Source: Simplicispira hankyongi (GTDB taxonomy: Bacteria > Pseudomonadota > Gammaproteobacteria > Burkholderiales > Burkholderiaceae_C). From it: a stretch of DNA of 64,000 nt. The translations under genes and the position numbers were made by a program. This document shows, in pieces, positions 52,000 to 60,800 of this stretch (position 1 is the first letter of the stretch; every line of letters begins with the position of its first letter). Under the pieces are notes generated by a model. That model saw only the letters and a program-made list of their open reading frames with translations. It had not been told where the DNA came from and ran no database searches. The DNA lies in NCBI RefSeq assembly GCF_003570885.1, contig NZ_QXJC01000005.1, positions 186,001-250,000 on the forward strand. The letters are read 5' to 3'.

Positions 52000-53679
52000 A
52001 TGACCGAGCGCATTTGGCTGAAAAGTTACCCGACGGGCGTGCCCGCCGACATCGATCCCGGGCAGTATCCGTCCCTTGTTGCGCTGATGGAAGAGGCCTT
52101 CCGCACGCATGCGCTCAAGACCGCGTACAGCTTCATGGGCAAGGACATCACCTATGCCCAGGCCGATTCGCTGAGCAGCGCCTTTGCCGCTTATCTGCAG
52201 AGTCTTGGCTTGGTCAAGGGCGACCGGGTCGCCTTGATGATGCCCAATGTGCCGCAGTACCCGGTGGCGGTGGCAGCGGTGCTGCGCGCTGGCTACGTGG
52301 TGGTGAACGTGAACCCCATGTACACGCCGCGCGAGCTTGAGCACCAGTTGCGCGACTCGGGTGCCAAGGCGATGGTGATTCTGGAAAATTTCGCCACCAC
52401 CTTGCAGGCTTGCCTGGCCGATACACCGATCAAGCACATCGTTGTTTGCAGCATGGGCGATCAACTTGGGCTGCTCAAGGGGGCGTTGGTCAACTACGTG
52501 GTGCGCAACGTCAAGAAGATGGTGCCTCCCTGGAACCTGCCGGGCGCGGTGCGGTTCAACGAGGCCGTGGCGCGCGGCACGCGTGGCGTACTCAAGCAGC
52601 CTGAGATCAGGCCAGACGACATTGCACTGCTGCAGTACACCGGCGGAACCACGGGTGTGAGCAAGGGCGCCGTGCTGCTGCACCGCAACGTGATTGCCAA
52701 CGTGTTGCAGTCCGAAGCCTGGAACTCCCCGGTCATGAAACTGGTGCCTGAGGGCGAGCAGCCCACCAGCATTTGCGCGCTGCCGCTGTACCACATCTTC
52801 GCCTTCACGGTGAACATGATGCTCAGCATGCGCACCGGTGGGAAAACCATTCTGATTCCCAATCCGCGCGATTTGTCGGCGGTGCTCAAGGAACTGTCCA
52901 AGCAGCGTTTTCACAGCTTTCCTGCGGTCAACACGCTGTTCAACGGCCTGGCGAACCACCCGGATTTCAGTACTGTCGACTGGAGTCACCTCAAGGTGTC
53001 CGTGGGTGGCGGCATGGCCGTGCAGGGCGCGGTGGCCAAGCTCTGGCTTGATAAAACGGGCTGTCCGATTTGCGAAGGCTACGGTCTCTCTGAAACCAGC
53101 CCCTCTGTCAGCTGCAATCCGGTCACGAACAAGGAATTCACGGGCACGATCGGCGTGCCGCTGCCGAGCACCTACATGAAGCTGCTGGACGACGAAGGGC
53201 AAGCTGTCAGCGCTCTGGGGCAGTCGGGCGAGATTGCCATCAAGGGGCCGCAGGTGATGGCGGGCTACTGGCAACGCCCGGACGAGACGGCCAAGGTCAT
53301 GACCGACGACGGTTACTTCAAGTCTGGCGACATCGGCATCATGGACGAGCGCGGCTACTTCAAAATTGTGGACCGCAAGAAAGATATGGTGTTGGTGAGC
53401 GGCTTCAACGTCTACCCCAATGAGGTGGAAGAGGTGGTGGCCGAGTGCCCAGGCGTGCTGGAGTGCGCGGTCGTCGGGGTACCCGATGAAAAAACCGGGG
53501 AAGCCGTCAAGCTCGTGATCGTCAGGAAGTCTCCAGAACTGACGGAGGCACAGGTGCGCGCGTTCTGCCGCACCAATCTCACGGGCTACAAGCAGCCGCG
53601 CGTGATCGAGTTTCGTGAGGAATTGCCCAAAACACCGGTAGGCAAGATTTTGCGGCGCGAACTGCGCGACAAGAAGTAA
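52000..53679 (+). CDS. long-chain fatty acid-CoA ligase
   Basis: A 559-residue AMP-forming enzyme that activates fatty acids to acyl-CoA. Key motifs are the P-loop LLQYTGGTTGVSKGAVL, the linker ICEGYGLSETSPSVSC, the GYFKSGDIGIMDERGYFKIVDRKKDM block and the C-terminal catalytic lysine in TPVGKILRRELRDKK. Start ATG at 52000 with AGGAG nine bases upstream; a TTG two codons earlier is also possible. FadD-like in length and motif. It is preceded by a perfect palindrome that may control it. Confidence 0.95.
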   Translation: MTERIWLKSYPTGVPADIDPGQYPSLVALMEEAFRTHALKTAYSFMGKDITYAQADSLSSAFAAYLQSLGLVKGDRVALMMPNVPQYPVAVAAVLRAGYVVVNVNPMYTPRELEHQLRDSGAKAMVILENFATTLQACLADTPIKHIVVCSMGDQLGLLKGALVNYVVRNVKKMVPPWNLPGAVRFNEAVARGTRGVLKQPEIRPDDIALLQYTGGTTGVSKGAVLLHRNVIANVLQSEAWNSPVMKLVPEGEQPTSICALPLYHIFAFTVNMMLSMRTGGKTILIPNPRDLSAVLKELSKQRFHSFPAVNTLFNGLANHPDFSTVDWSHLKVSVGGGMAVQGAVAKLWLDKTGCPICEGYGLSETSPSVSCNPVTNKEFTGTIGVPLPSTYMKLLDDEGQAVSALGQSGEIAIKGPQVMAGYWQRPDETAKVMTDDGYFKSGDIGIMDERGYFKIVDRKKDMVLVSGFNVYPNEVEEVVAECPGVLECAVVGVPDEKTGEAVKLVIVRKSPELTEAQVRAFCRTNLTGYKQPRVIEFREELPKTPVGKILRRELRDKK

Positions 53680-53826
53680 TCCGCGCCCCGAGCCATTCCG
53701 GCCCCTGCTGCCCTGGGGCGGGACCCCATGATGCCGCGCTGGCGCACGGCAGCCTGCACCTTCCGAAGGTTCTATGGCGCCGATCTGAGGTAAACAGACG
53801 CGTGCGCAAAGCGCGTAGGCTCTGCA

Positions 53827-53862
53827 CCCTGGCGCTTCGCAAGAGCCCCAGGGTTTTCTTTT
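53827..53862 (+). terminator. intrinsic terminator after the acyl-CoA ligase
   Basis: CCCTGG (53827-53832) and CCAGGG (53848-53853), with an inner CTT/AAG stem, followed by TTTTCTTTT, just before mtnN. Confidence 0.8.
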
Positions 53863-53880
53863 GTCCGATTCTTTCCCAGC

Positions 53881-54639
53881 ATGACCACCGCCATCCTCAG
53901 CGCATTACCCGAAGAACAATCCGGCCTGCTGGCGCGACTGGAGCAGGGCCAGCGCCTGGTGCACGCCGGGCGCGTGTTCTGGCGCGGCAGCCTGCATGGG
54001 CACAGCGTCGTGCTGGCGCTTTCGGGGATTGGCAAGGTGGCGGCGGCGACGACCGCCACCGTGCTGATCGAGCGCTTTCGCGTGGCGCGCATTGTGTTCA
54101 CCGGGGTGGCGGGTGGGGTGGGTGAGGGCGTCGCCGTCGGGGACATTGTGGTGGCGCAGGACTACGTGCAGCACGACATGGACGTCTCGCCTCTGTTCGA
54201 GCGCTGGCGCGTGCCGGGGTACGAGGGGGTTTGCCTTCCGTGTGACCCCACGCTGACCGCTATTCTTTCCGAAGCTGTCAACGTATGCCTGGTAAGCGCT
54301 GGCAGCTATTTCGACCATGAATTCATGGACACGGCCCCACGCCTGCACCTGGGGCTGGTGGCCAGTGGCGACCGCTTCGTCACCTGCTCCGAGGTGGCGC
54401 GCGCACTGCGCGATCCGCTGGTGGCGGCCGGCCACGACGTGTTGGCTGTGGAAATGGAAGGCGCTGCCGTCGCCCAGGTGTGCCTGGACTACCAACTGCC
54501 GTTCGCAGCGGTGCGCACGGTATCGGACCGCGCCGACGCCAGCGCGCATGTCGATTTTCCGGCGTTCATGGAAAAAGTGGCCAGCCGCTACGCCGAGCGC
54601 ATCGTGCAGCAGTTTTTAGAAGAGCTTCAAAAACAATAG
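53881..54639 (+). CDS. mtnN: 5'-methylthioadenosine/S-adenosylhomocysteine nucleosidase
   Basis: A 252-residue hydrolase that splits methylthioadenosine and S-adenosylhomocysteine. It shows SALPEEQSGLLARL (catalytic Glu), IVFTGVAGGVGEGVAVGDIVV, EMEGAAVAQVCLDY and VSDRADASAHVDF (catalytic Asp). It is longer than the usual 230 because of extra residues around 133-147; the DNA there includes AAGCGCTGGCAGCTATT (54294-54310), identical to the arm of the dispersed repeat, so an in-frame repeat insertion is likely. The last codons also run into repeat copy 6. Confidence 0.93.
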   Translation: MTTAILSALPEEQSGLLARLEQGQRLVHAGRVFWRGSLHGHSVVLALSGIGKVAAATTATVLIERFRVARIVFTGVAGGVGEGVAVGDIVVAQDYVQHDMDVSPLFERWRVPGYEGVCLPCDPTLTAILSEAVNVCLVSAGSYFDHEFMDTAPRLHLGLVASGDRFVTCSEVARALRDPLVAAGHDVLAVEMEGAAVAQVCLDYQLPFAAVRTVSDRADASAHVDFPAFMEKVASRYAERIVQQFLEELQKQ

Positions 54640-54690
54640 CTGAACGCGCTTGCCCCATAAGCGCCAAAGCCTGTTTTAACCAGATTTTCC
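54629..54690. repeat. dispersed palindromic repeat copy 6
   Basis: AAAAACAATAGCTGAACGCGC, then CCATAAGCGCCAAAGCCTG. It includes the mtnN stop codon. Confidence 0.75.
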
Positions 54691-54692
54691 AA

Positions 54693-54789
54693 ATGGGCGT
54701 AGCCCCTTCAGCGCCACCGGGGAACCGGCTTTGCCGGGCCACCGGTGGCGGCCCCCTCAGGGGAAGGCGCGCAGCGCCGCAGGGGGAGC
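54693..54789. repeat. GC-rich palindromic intergenic sequence
   Basis: Region of interleaved short inverted repeats (CACCGGGGAACCGGC, GCCACCGGTGGC, CCCCCTCAGGGG) between mtnN and the corA stop. Likely a second class of dispersed palindrome or a bidirectional terminator; no gene fits. Confidence 0.6.
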
Positions 54790-55776
54790 CTATTTCAGCC
54801 AGCCGCGCCTTCTGAAGTACCACATGGGCACCAGGGCGCTGGCCAGCATCAGCACCAGCACATAGGGGTAGCCCAGTGTCCAGTCCAGCTCCGGCATGAA
54901 CTTGAAGTTCATGCCGTAGATACTGGCGATCAAGGTGGGTGGCAGCAGCGCCACGCTGGCCACCGAGAAGATCTTGATGATCTTGTTCTGGTTGATGTTG
55001 ATGAAACCGACGGTGGCGTCCATCAAGAAGTTGATTTTGTCGAACAGAAAGGCGGTGTGGCTGTCGAGCGATTCGATGTCACGCAAAATTTGCCGCGCTT
55101 CCTCGAACTGCTCGGCGTTGAGCATCTTGCTGCGCATCATGAAGCTGACCGCGCGGCGCGTATCCATCACGTTGCGGCGGATGCGGCCGTTCAGGTCTTC
55201 CTGGCGGGCGATGGCGCCCAGCACTTCGCCAGCGCGCTCGTCGGTCACGTCGCCGGACAGCACCTGGGTGCTGACCTCCTTCAAGTCGTCGTAAATGCCT
55301 TCGAGCGTGTCGGCCGAGTATTCGGCGTCGGCGTCAAAGAGCTTGAGCAGCACGTCGCGTGCGTCTTCGATGAGCCCCGGCGCGCGCCGGGCACGCAGGC
55401 GCAGCAGGCGAAACACGGGGATGTCTTCGTCGTGAATCGAGAACAGCACGCCCTTGCTGCGCAGGTCAGGGTTGGTGAGGTTGAGGATGAAGGCGACGCG
55501 CACCGAGCGCGAGTCTTCGTCGTCGTCAATGAGGAAGTCACTGCGGATGTGCAGTTCACCGTTGTCTTCTTCGTAAAAACGCGCCGACTCTTCGATGTCG
55601 GTGTCCATCGCGTCGTGTGGAATCGACAGGCCGTAGTACTGCGTGACCCAGCGCTTTTCGTCTGGCGTGGGGGCGTCCAGGTCCACCCAGATGGGCTGGA
55701 ACCTGGAGAGCTCTTCGAGCGACTCGATTTCTTCCTGAACGAGCCGCCCGTTGGCGAGCGTGAAGATGTTGAGCAT
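54790..55776 (-). CDS. corA: CorA-type magnesium/cobalt transporter
   Basis: A 328-residue transporter with a long N-terminal soluble funnel (MLNIFTLANGRLVQEE, then WVDLDAPTPDEKRWV) and two C-terminal helices. The signature GMN is in ASIYGMNFKFMPEL, after the first helix. It forms pentamers and passes Mg2+ or Co2+ inward. It stands alone, 13 bases shy of a GC-rich repeat. Confidence 0.95.
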   Translation of the reverse strand: MLNIFTLANGRLVQEEIESLEELSRFQPIWVDLDAPTPDEKRWVTQYYGLSIPHDAMDTDIEESARFYEEDNGELHIRSDFLIDDDEDSRSVRVAFILNLTNPDLRSKGVLFSIHDEDIPVFRLLRLRARRAPGLIEDARDVLLKLFDADAEYSADTLEGIYDDLKEVSTQVLSGDVTDERAGEVLGAIARQEDLNGRIRRNVMDTRRAVSFMMRSKMLNAEQFEEARQILRDIESLDSHTAFLFDKINFLMDATVGFININQNKIIKIFSVASVALLPPTLIASIYGMNFKFMPELDWTLGYPYVLVLMLASALVPMWYFRRRGWLK

Positions 55777-55822
55777 GGGCTCACTCCCTGGATACGAGGC
55801 CGGTGGCTGGGGCGGATGGGGC

Positions 55823-55858
55823 GCTTTCAGCCCCGGTGCTGGCCTGGGAGCTGAAAGC
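55823..55858. repeat. short inverted repeat upstream of corA
   Basis: GCTTTCAG (55823-55830) and CTGAAAGC (55851-55858), 20 bases apart, in the 133-base gap between the uracil-glycosylase-like gene and corA. Could be a weak terminator or a control site. Confidence 0.4.
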
Positions 55859-55909
55859 TATCGACTGGGATAGGCTTCCATGGGTCTTGGTAAGAATTAA
55901 GACGCGCGA

Positions 55910-56659
55910 TTATGGCATTGGCGTGGCAACGCCAGGCCCCGCCAGAGCCCTGGCGCGGCACAAATCGGCCCAGGCGGCGCTTTTCGATTCGGGACTGCGC
56001 AGCAGAAAATGGGGGCCAAAGGTGACCACAACGGGCACTCCCGCAATCGCCAGCGCTGCGCCGCGCAACTTGCCCAGAGGCTCGCTGCGCGCCAAGGCGG
56101 CACGCACCGCGCCGCGCCCCATTACCAGGACAACGGAAGGTGCAAAGGCCTCGACATGGTGCGCAATGACCGTGGCTGCGTCGCTCTCACTGCCGTTTGC
56201 GGCGCTGGGGTCCGCCTGGTGCACGCTGCACAGCGCCACACGGGGGTGGTGGTGCAACTGCAGGGCGTGCAGCATGTTGCCCAGCAAGCGCTCGGCGGCT
56301 TGCGCCGCGCCGTCGCCCGCCGCAAACGCTTCTGCGACGACCAACCAACCCGCGCCGAGCGCGGGTGGGGCGAGCGACGGGTCGGCCTCTGGGTAGAGCA
56401 GGCGCGGTGCCTGCACCTGCCAGTGGGTGGTGGCTGTGGCGCCGCGGTCCTGGCTGCGGAGCGGATGCGGCCCGGGCGCCGCGCGCAACGCCCGGGCCGG
56501 CGGCTCCTCGTGCGGTGCAGGTGTGGCCTCGACCGTCGGGTGGGTGGCCGCTGCCGGGTTCGGGCGTGCCATGGCACCTGCCTGCGCGTGGGGTGTGGGC
56601 CAGACGCGCACGCCCATGTCGAGCAGCATGGCGCGTTGGCGGGCGTCCAGTGTCTTCAC
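55910..56659 (-). CDS. degenerate uracil-DNA glycosylase-like protein
   Basis: A 249-residue protein with a GTG start overlapping the rimI stop (GTGA). It has a disordered, proline-rich N-terminus and then a region aligned with family 4/5 uracil-DNA glycosylases: WLVVAEAFAAGDG where an active enzyme has GEAPG, and VTFGPHFLLRSPESKSAAWADL where HHPS-x-LLR is usual. No iron-sulphur cysteines are evident. It is probably not an active glycosylase. Its position after tsaB-rimI recurs in betaproteobacteria. Confidence 0.7.
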   Translation of the reverse strand: MKTLDARQRAMLLDMGVRVWPTPHAQAGAMARPNPAAATHPTVEATPAPHEEPPARALRAAPGPHPLRSQDRGATATTHWQVQAPRLLYPEADPSLAPPALGAGWLVVAEAFAAGDGAAQAAERLLGNMLHALQLHHHPRVALCSVHQADPSAANGSESDAATVIAHHVEAFAPSVVLVMGRGAVRAALARSEPLGKLRGAALAIAGVPVVVTFGPHFLLRSPESKSAAWADLCRARALAGPGVATPMP

Positions 56660-57135
56660 AGTTCCAAGCTCATCACAATGGCATCTTCACGCCCGCCGCT
56701 TGCTGCCGGGTAGTAGCGTGGCCGTTCGCCAACCCGGCGAAAACCATGGCTTTGGTACAAAGCGCGTGCTGGCGCGTTGCTGGCGCGCACTTCCAACCAG
56801 AGCCAGTGGGCGCCCTGGGCGCGCGACCACAGCACCAGCGCGTCGAGCAGCAGGCGTGCCCAACCCTGGCGCTGAAAGGCGGGCGCCACCGTGAGGTTGA
56901 GCAAATGCGTTTCCTCCACACCGCGCATGGCGACGTAGTAACCGAGCAAATGCTCGCCCGCGCACAGGAGCTGCACGGCATAGCCGCTGGCGAGCGAATC
57001 GGTGAAATTGCCACGTGTCCAGGGAAATTCGTAGGCTTGCGCCTCGATTTCCAGCACCTGTTCCAGGCGGCCCAGCGTGAGCGTCTCCAGCCGCACCTCG
57101 GGTCGGCCAGGGGGGTGCGCCAGGATGCTGCTCAT
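56656..57135 (-). CDS. rimI: ribosomal protein S18-alanine N-acetyltransferase
   Basis: A 159-residue GNAT acetyltransferase that acetylates the N-terminus of ribosomal protein S18. It has the start LETLTLGRLEQVLEIEAQAY, the acetyl-CoA motif LLNLTVAPAFQRQGWARLLLDAL and the end RASNAPARALYQSHGFRRVGERPRYY. GGAG lies eight bases before the ATG at 57135. It follows tsaB by 55 bases and overlaps the next gene. Confidence 0.92.
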   Translation of the reverse strand: MSSILAHPPGRPEVRLETLTLGRLEQVLEIEAQAYEFPWTRGNFTDSLASGYAVQLLCAGEHLLGYYVAMRGVEETHLLNLTVAPAFQRQGWARLLLDALVLWSRAQGAHWLWLEVRASNAPARALYQSHGFRRVGERPRYYPAASGGREDAIVMSLEL

Positions 57136-57190
57136 GGGGTGATCTCCGCACTGCGCGTTGCGGATGTTCTTAGGGTGGCCCGGCGCGCGC

Positions 57191-57901
57191 TCATATTTTT
57201 TCCCTCTGTGCGGCGCGCTCGGCGGTGGTTTGCGCCACCTTGTCGCGTACGTACAAGGGCAGCGCTGCGCTGGCAGGCTGTCCCAGGCCGCGTGCCAGCA
57301 ACCGCGGGGCCAGGCGCAGCAAGGCCTGTGCCTGCGGCAAGGCATCCACGTGCCGTGCATGGGGCGCGAGGCGCTGGCCATAGACGTTCAGCGCATTGCC
57401 GGCCACGGTCCAGCCTTCGGGGACCTGCACCGCCTCCGGGGCGCACACGGCAAAGTCGCCGCTGCCATGCCATCCGTGCTCACCAAACTCGTAGCGTGCG
57501 CTGTAGACCTCGTCCATGCGCGCATCGAGCACCGCCACGACCTGCGTGCAGCCGCAGCGCTCGCGTGCATCTTCGGCCACGGCGAGCAAGGTATCGACTG
57601 GCAAGACGGCGACCCCCAGACCGCCGCGTGCGCCGAAGGCAAGCCCCTGTACCACGGAGCACGCCGTGCGCACGCCGGTGAACGAGCCCGGCCCGCGCCC
57701 GAATACCAGCGCATCCAGCGCGTCAAGCGAAAGATCTGCCTGCGCCAGCAGGCTGCGAACCGTGGGAATCAGGTGGGTGGAGGCCTGCGCGCCGCCTGCG
57801 CCGCTGTACGTCCATACGCGCGACGCGTGCTGCACCGCGACGGACAAATGCGCGGTACTTGTGTCCAGGGCGAGCAGGTTCAGGGGCAAAGACAAAGCCA
57901 T
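57191..57901 (-). CDS. tsaB: tRNA threonylcarbamoyladenosine biosynthesis protein TsaB
   Basis: A 236-residue partner of TsaD in making the t6A base of ANN-decoding tRNAs. Motifs are LALDTSTAHLSVAVQ at the N-terminus, ALVFGRGPGSFTGVRTACSVVQGLA, and DARMDEVYSARYE. I start it at ATG 57901 (MALSLPLNLLALDTST). It heads the tsaB-rimI-glycosylase-like operon and is divergent from dacB. The window also holds tsaC, another step of the same pathway. Confidence 0.93.
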   Translation of the reverse strand: MALSLPLNLLALDTSTAHLSVAVQHASRVWTYSGAGGAQASTHLIPTVRSLLAQADLSLDALDALVFGRGPGSFTGVRTACSVVQGLAFGARGGLGVAVLPVDTLLAVAEDARERCGCTQVVAVLDARMDEVYSARYEFGEHGWHGSGDFAVCAPEAVQVPEGWTVAGNALNVYGQRLAPHARHVDALPQAQALLRLAPRLLARGLGQPASAALPLYVRDKVAQTTAERAAQREKI

Positions 57902-57957
57902 GGGCGGATTATCCGTGTGCCGGACGATGCTGGTTGCGCGCATAAACTTGGCGCCCT

Positions 57958-59406
57958 ATGTGCCCACCGCGACTTTCCTCTTGGCGCCATGCCTGCGCCG
58001 TGTTCGCCAGCGTGCTCACGCTGTGGTCTGGGCCGGCTGCGGCACAGCCCCAACAGACCCTGCCGACGGAAGTCGCCGTGGCGCTCGATCGTGCCGGCAT
58101 CCCGCGCGAGGCGGTGGCCGCAGTGGTGGCGCCGGCGGATGGAAATGGCCCTGCGCGCCTGGCATGGCGCATGGACGTGCCTCTGAACCCGGCGTCGGTG
58201 ATGAAGCTCACCACCACCTTTGCCGCGCTTGACCTGCTCGGCCCCGCCTACACCTGGCGCACGCCCGTATTTGTGGACGGGCCCATTCGGGCGGGTACTT
58301 TGCAAGGCAATCTGTACCTGCGCGGCAGTGGCGACCCGACATTGGTCATGGAGCGCCTGTGGCTGCTGTTGCGCCAGGTGCAGGCGCGTGGCATCACCAC
58401 GATTGCGGGCAATATCGTGGTGGATGGATCGGCCTTTGCGCACCAGATGCGCGATCCAGCGGCCTTCGATGGGCAGCCCCTGCGGGCTTACAACGCAGCG
58501 CCCGAGGCTTTTCTGGTGAATTTCAAGTCGGTGGTGCTCGACTGGGCTCCGGATGTGGCGGCTGGTGTGGCTCGCATTCAAGTCTCTCCCCCGCTGGCCG
58601 GTCTTGCCGTGCAAGCCACGGTGCCGCTGGCGCCGGCTGGAACGCCTTGTGGGGATTGGCGCGCGCGCACGCAAATGCAGACCGAGGACGCCGGGCGCTG
58701 GTCGTTCAAGGGCAGCTACCCGGTGTCCTGCGGGGAGCGCAGTTGGGCCATTGCGCCGGCTCAGCCAGAGCTGTTTGCGCCGCGGGCGGTGGCCGGGATG
58801 TGGCTGGCGCTCGGCGGAAAGCTCGGTGGCAAGGCCACCCTGGGCAGCGTGCCGGTGGGGCTCGCTCCGCTTTTCGTCTACGCCTCGCAGCCACTCTTCG
58901 ACGCGGTGCAAAGCGTCAACAAGTTCAGCAACAACGTCATGGCGCAGCAGATTTTCCTGACCCTGGGGCTGGAACAAAGCGGGGTTGGTAGCCCCGAGGC
59001 TGCGCGCAGCGTGCTGCAGGCCTGGTGGCAAAAGCGCATGGGGGGAGCCGCGATGCCGGTTTTCGACAATGGCGCTGGACTGAGTCGTGAGGCGCGCATC
59101 AGCCCCGCGGCGCTGGCACACATGCTGCAGGTCGCCTGGACATCGCCCGTGATGCCGGAACTCATGGCCTCCATGCCCATCGTGGGCATGGACGGTACGC
59201 TGCGCCGCAGCCACAGCAGAGCCGTGGGCAGCGCCCATCTCAAGACCGGGAGTCTGGAGGGCGTACAGGCCATGGCTGGCTATGTGCTGGGCAGCGACGG
59301 GCGTCGCTGGGTGCTGGTGGCGCTGGTGAACCACGATCGCGCAGCAGCGGCGCGGCCGGCGCTGGAGGCCTTGATCGATTGGACAAGCGCGCCGGGGCAT
59401 CCTTGA
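57958..59406 (+). CDS. dacB: D-alanyl-D-alanine carboxypeptidase/endopeptidase (PBP4)
   Basis: A 482-residue periplasmic penicillin-binding protein that trims and cleaves peptidoglycan cross-links. There is a signal peptide ending about residue 30 (AAAQ), the SxxK motif at S80-K83 (NPASVMKL), SxN in KFSNNVMAQQIF and KTG in LKTGSLEGVQAM. The large insertion between the first two motifs is typical for class C PBP4. The gene starts 56 bases from the divergent tsaB. Confidence 0.95.
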   Translation: MCPPRLSSWRHACAVFASVLTLWSGPAAAQPQQTLPTEVAVALDRAGIPREAVAAVVAPADGNGPARLAWRMDVPLNPASVMKLTTTFAALDLLGPAYTWRTPVFVDGPIRAGTLQGNLYLRGSGDPTLVMERLWLLLRQVQARGITTIAGNIVVDGSAFAHQMRDPAAFDGQPLRAYNAAPEAFLVNFKSVVLDWAPDVAAGVARIQVSPPLAGLAVQATVPLAPAGTPCGDWRARTQMQTEDAGRWSFKGSYPVSCGERSWAIAPAQPELFAPRAVAGMWLALGGKLGGKATLGSVPVGLAPLFVYASQPLFDAVQSVNKFSNNVMAQQIFLTLGLEQSGVGSPEAARSVLQAWWQKRMGGAAMPVFDNGAGLSREARISPAALAHMLQVAWTSPVMPELMASMPIVGMDGTLRRSHSRAVGSAHLKTGSLEGVQAMAGYVLGSDGRRWVLVALVNHDRAAAARPALEALIDWTSAPGHP

Positions 59407-59593
59407 TGTCTCGCCGGCTCGCAGAGCCGCAAGGCGGAAAGCGTATTGAAAACTCTCTTTCGCTGCAGCCAAGGCGTTGCAGGCCTTGTGTTCTGAACGT
59501 CCGCATCGACGGCTGGGGGGCTTTTGCCTGTCGGCTATTGGCGTTTACCCGCTGGAGCCTGCTCACAGCTAGCGGTAACATTTGGAATTAAAT

Positions 59594-59607
59594 AGAACGG
59601 TCGTTCT
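59594..59607. promoter_or_regulatory. palindrome resembling a TetR-type operator
   Basis: AGAACG-GT-CGTTCT in the 227-base gap upstream of the GDSL lipoprotein gene, 26 bases before its start, next to a T-run. The form and AT-rich edges resemble operators of TetR-family repressors. No TetR gene is adjacent. Confidence 0.5.
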
Positions 59608-59633
59608 TTTTTTTAATTTCAGGAGTGCGGTGT

Positions 59634-60779
59634 ATGGATTTCCAGCGCAAGACAAGGTGGGCTCTATTGGCGGTGGCTGCAGCAGTGCTGTCGGCCTGCG
59701 GCGGCGGGGGGTCGGATACCACGCCGGTGGCACCGATCACCGGGGTCAAGGTCATGGGGGACAGCTTGGCCGACAGCGGCACTTTCGGATTCAAGTTCAC
59801 GGTTCAGGGAGCGGCTCCTACCGGAGCGGGCTCCACCGCCATCTGGCCTGAGCGCGTCGCCAGTGAATACGGCGTCTCGCTGTGCCCCAAGTACCAATTC
59901 ACTGGGACGGCCTTCAACGCTGCTGCCGGATGCACCAATTACGCCATCGGTGGCGGGCGCATCAACAACTTCACCGCGCCGACTTCACCGGTGTCCATCA
60001 CCACGCAACTGGCCGATGCGGGCGCCGCAGGCTTTGCCGCCGGGGATCTTGCGCTGATAGACGGCGGTGGGAACGATGCAGCCGATCTGGTGGGCGCCTA
60101 TCTATCCGCCTCCAAGGACGGTGGCGCTACCTATAAGGCCCTCTTGACCACGCTGCTGCCAGCTTCCATGGTCGATGCGGCCTTCGCTGGCGGCACGACC
60201 GGGATGGCCCAGGTGGGCGGTGCCTACATGCAGGCACTGGCCGACAAATTCACGGCCGCCATTGCTGCCAACGTTCTGGGCAAGGGCGCGCAGCACATCG
60301 CCATATTGAATGTGCCGGGTATCGACCAAACGCCCCGTCTTCAGCAATTGCTGGGCGGGATCGCTGCCGCGGCTGGGCCGGCCGCCAGCGCCCAGGTTCA
60401 GGGGCTGGTCAAGGCGTGGGTGGAGGCCTTCAACGCCAAGCTCGCCGCCAATTTTGCTGGCAACGACAAAGTCGTGGTTGTCGATTTCTACACCTCGCTC
60501 AATGATCAGGTGGCGCATCCCGAGCAGTTTGGGCTGACCAACGCAAAAGATACGGCTTGCCCCATCACCGGCGTTGGCACCGATGGCCTGCCCACCTACA
60601 CCTTCCCTTCTTGCACGGTTGAAGCGTTGTCCGCCATGCCGCCACCTGCCGGTGCGACGGGTGGCGCGGACTGGTGGAAGACCTACGCGTTTTCCGACAG
60701 TTTTCACCCCACGCCCTACGGACACCAGTTGCTGAGCCAACTGGTCTCGCGCTCCATTGCCCAGGCAGGCTGGCTGTAA
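59634..60779 (+). CDS. GDSL-family esterase lipoprotein
   Basis: A 381-residue lipoprotein (signal ending in LSAC, cysteine 22) with a complete SGNH/GDSL hydrolase set: VMGDSLADSGTFG (Ser44), YAIGGGRINNF, LALIDGGGNDAADL and DSFHPTPYGHQL (Asp/His). Expected to hydrolyse esters at the outer membrane. AGGAG precedes the ATG at 59634 by eight bases. Upstream is a palindrome; 21 bases downstream ompW begins, so the two may be co-transcribed. Confidence 0.9.
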   Translation: MDFQRKTRWALLAVAAAVLSACGGGGSDTTPVAPITGVKVMGDSLADSGTFGFKFTVQGAAPTGAGSTAIWPERVASEYGVSLCPKYQFTGTAFNAAAGCTNYAIGGGRINNFTAPTSPVSITTQLADAGAAGFAAGDLALIDGGGNDAADLVGAYLSASKDGGATYKALLTTLLPASMVDAAFAGGTTGMAQVGGAYMQALADKFTAAIAANVLGKGAQHIAILNVPGIDQTPRLQQLLGGIAAAAGPAASAQVQGLVKAWVEAFNAKLAANFAGNDKVVVVDFYTSLNDQVAHPEQFGLTNAKDTACPITGVGTDGLPTYTFPSCTVEALSAMPPPAGATGGADWWKTYAFSDSFHPTPYGHQLLSQLVSRSIAQAGWL

Positions 60780-60800
60780 TTGTCCAACCGAGGAAACACC

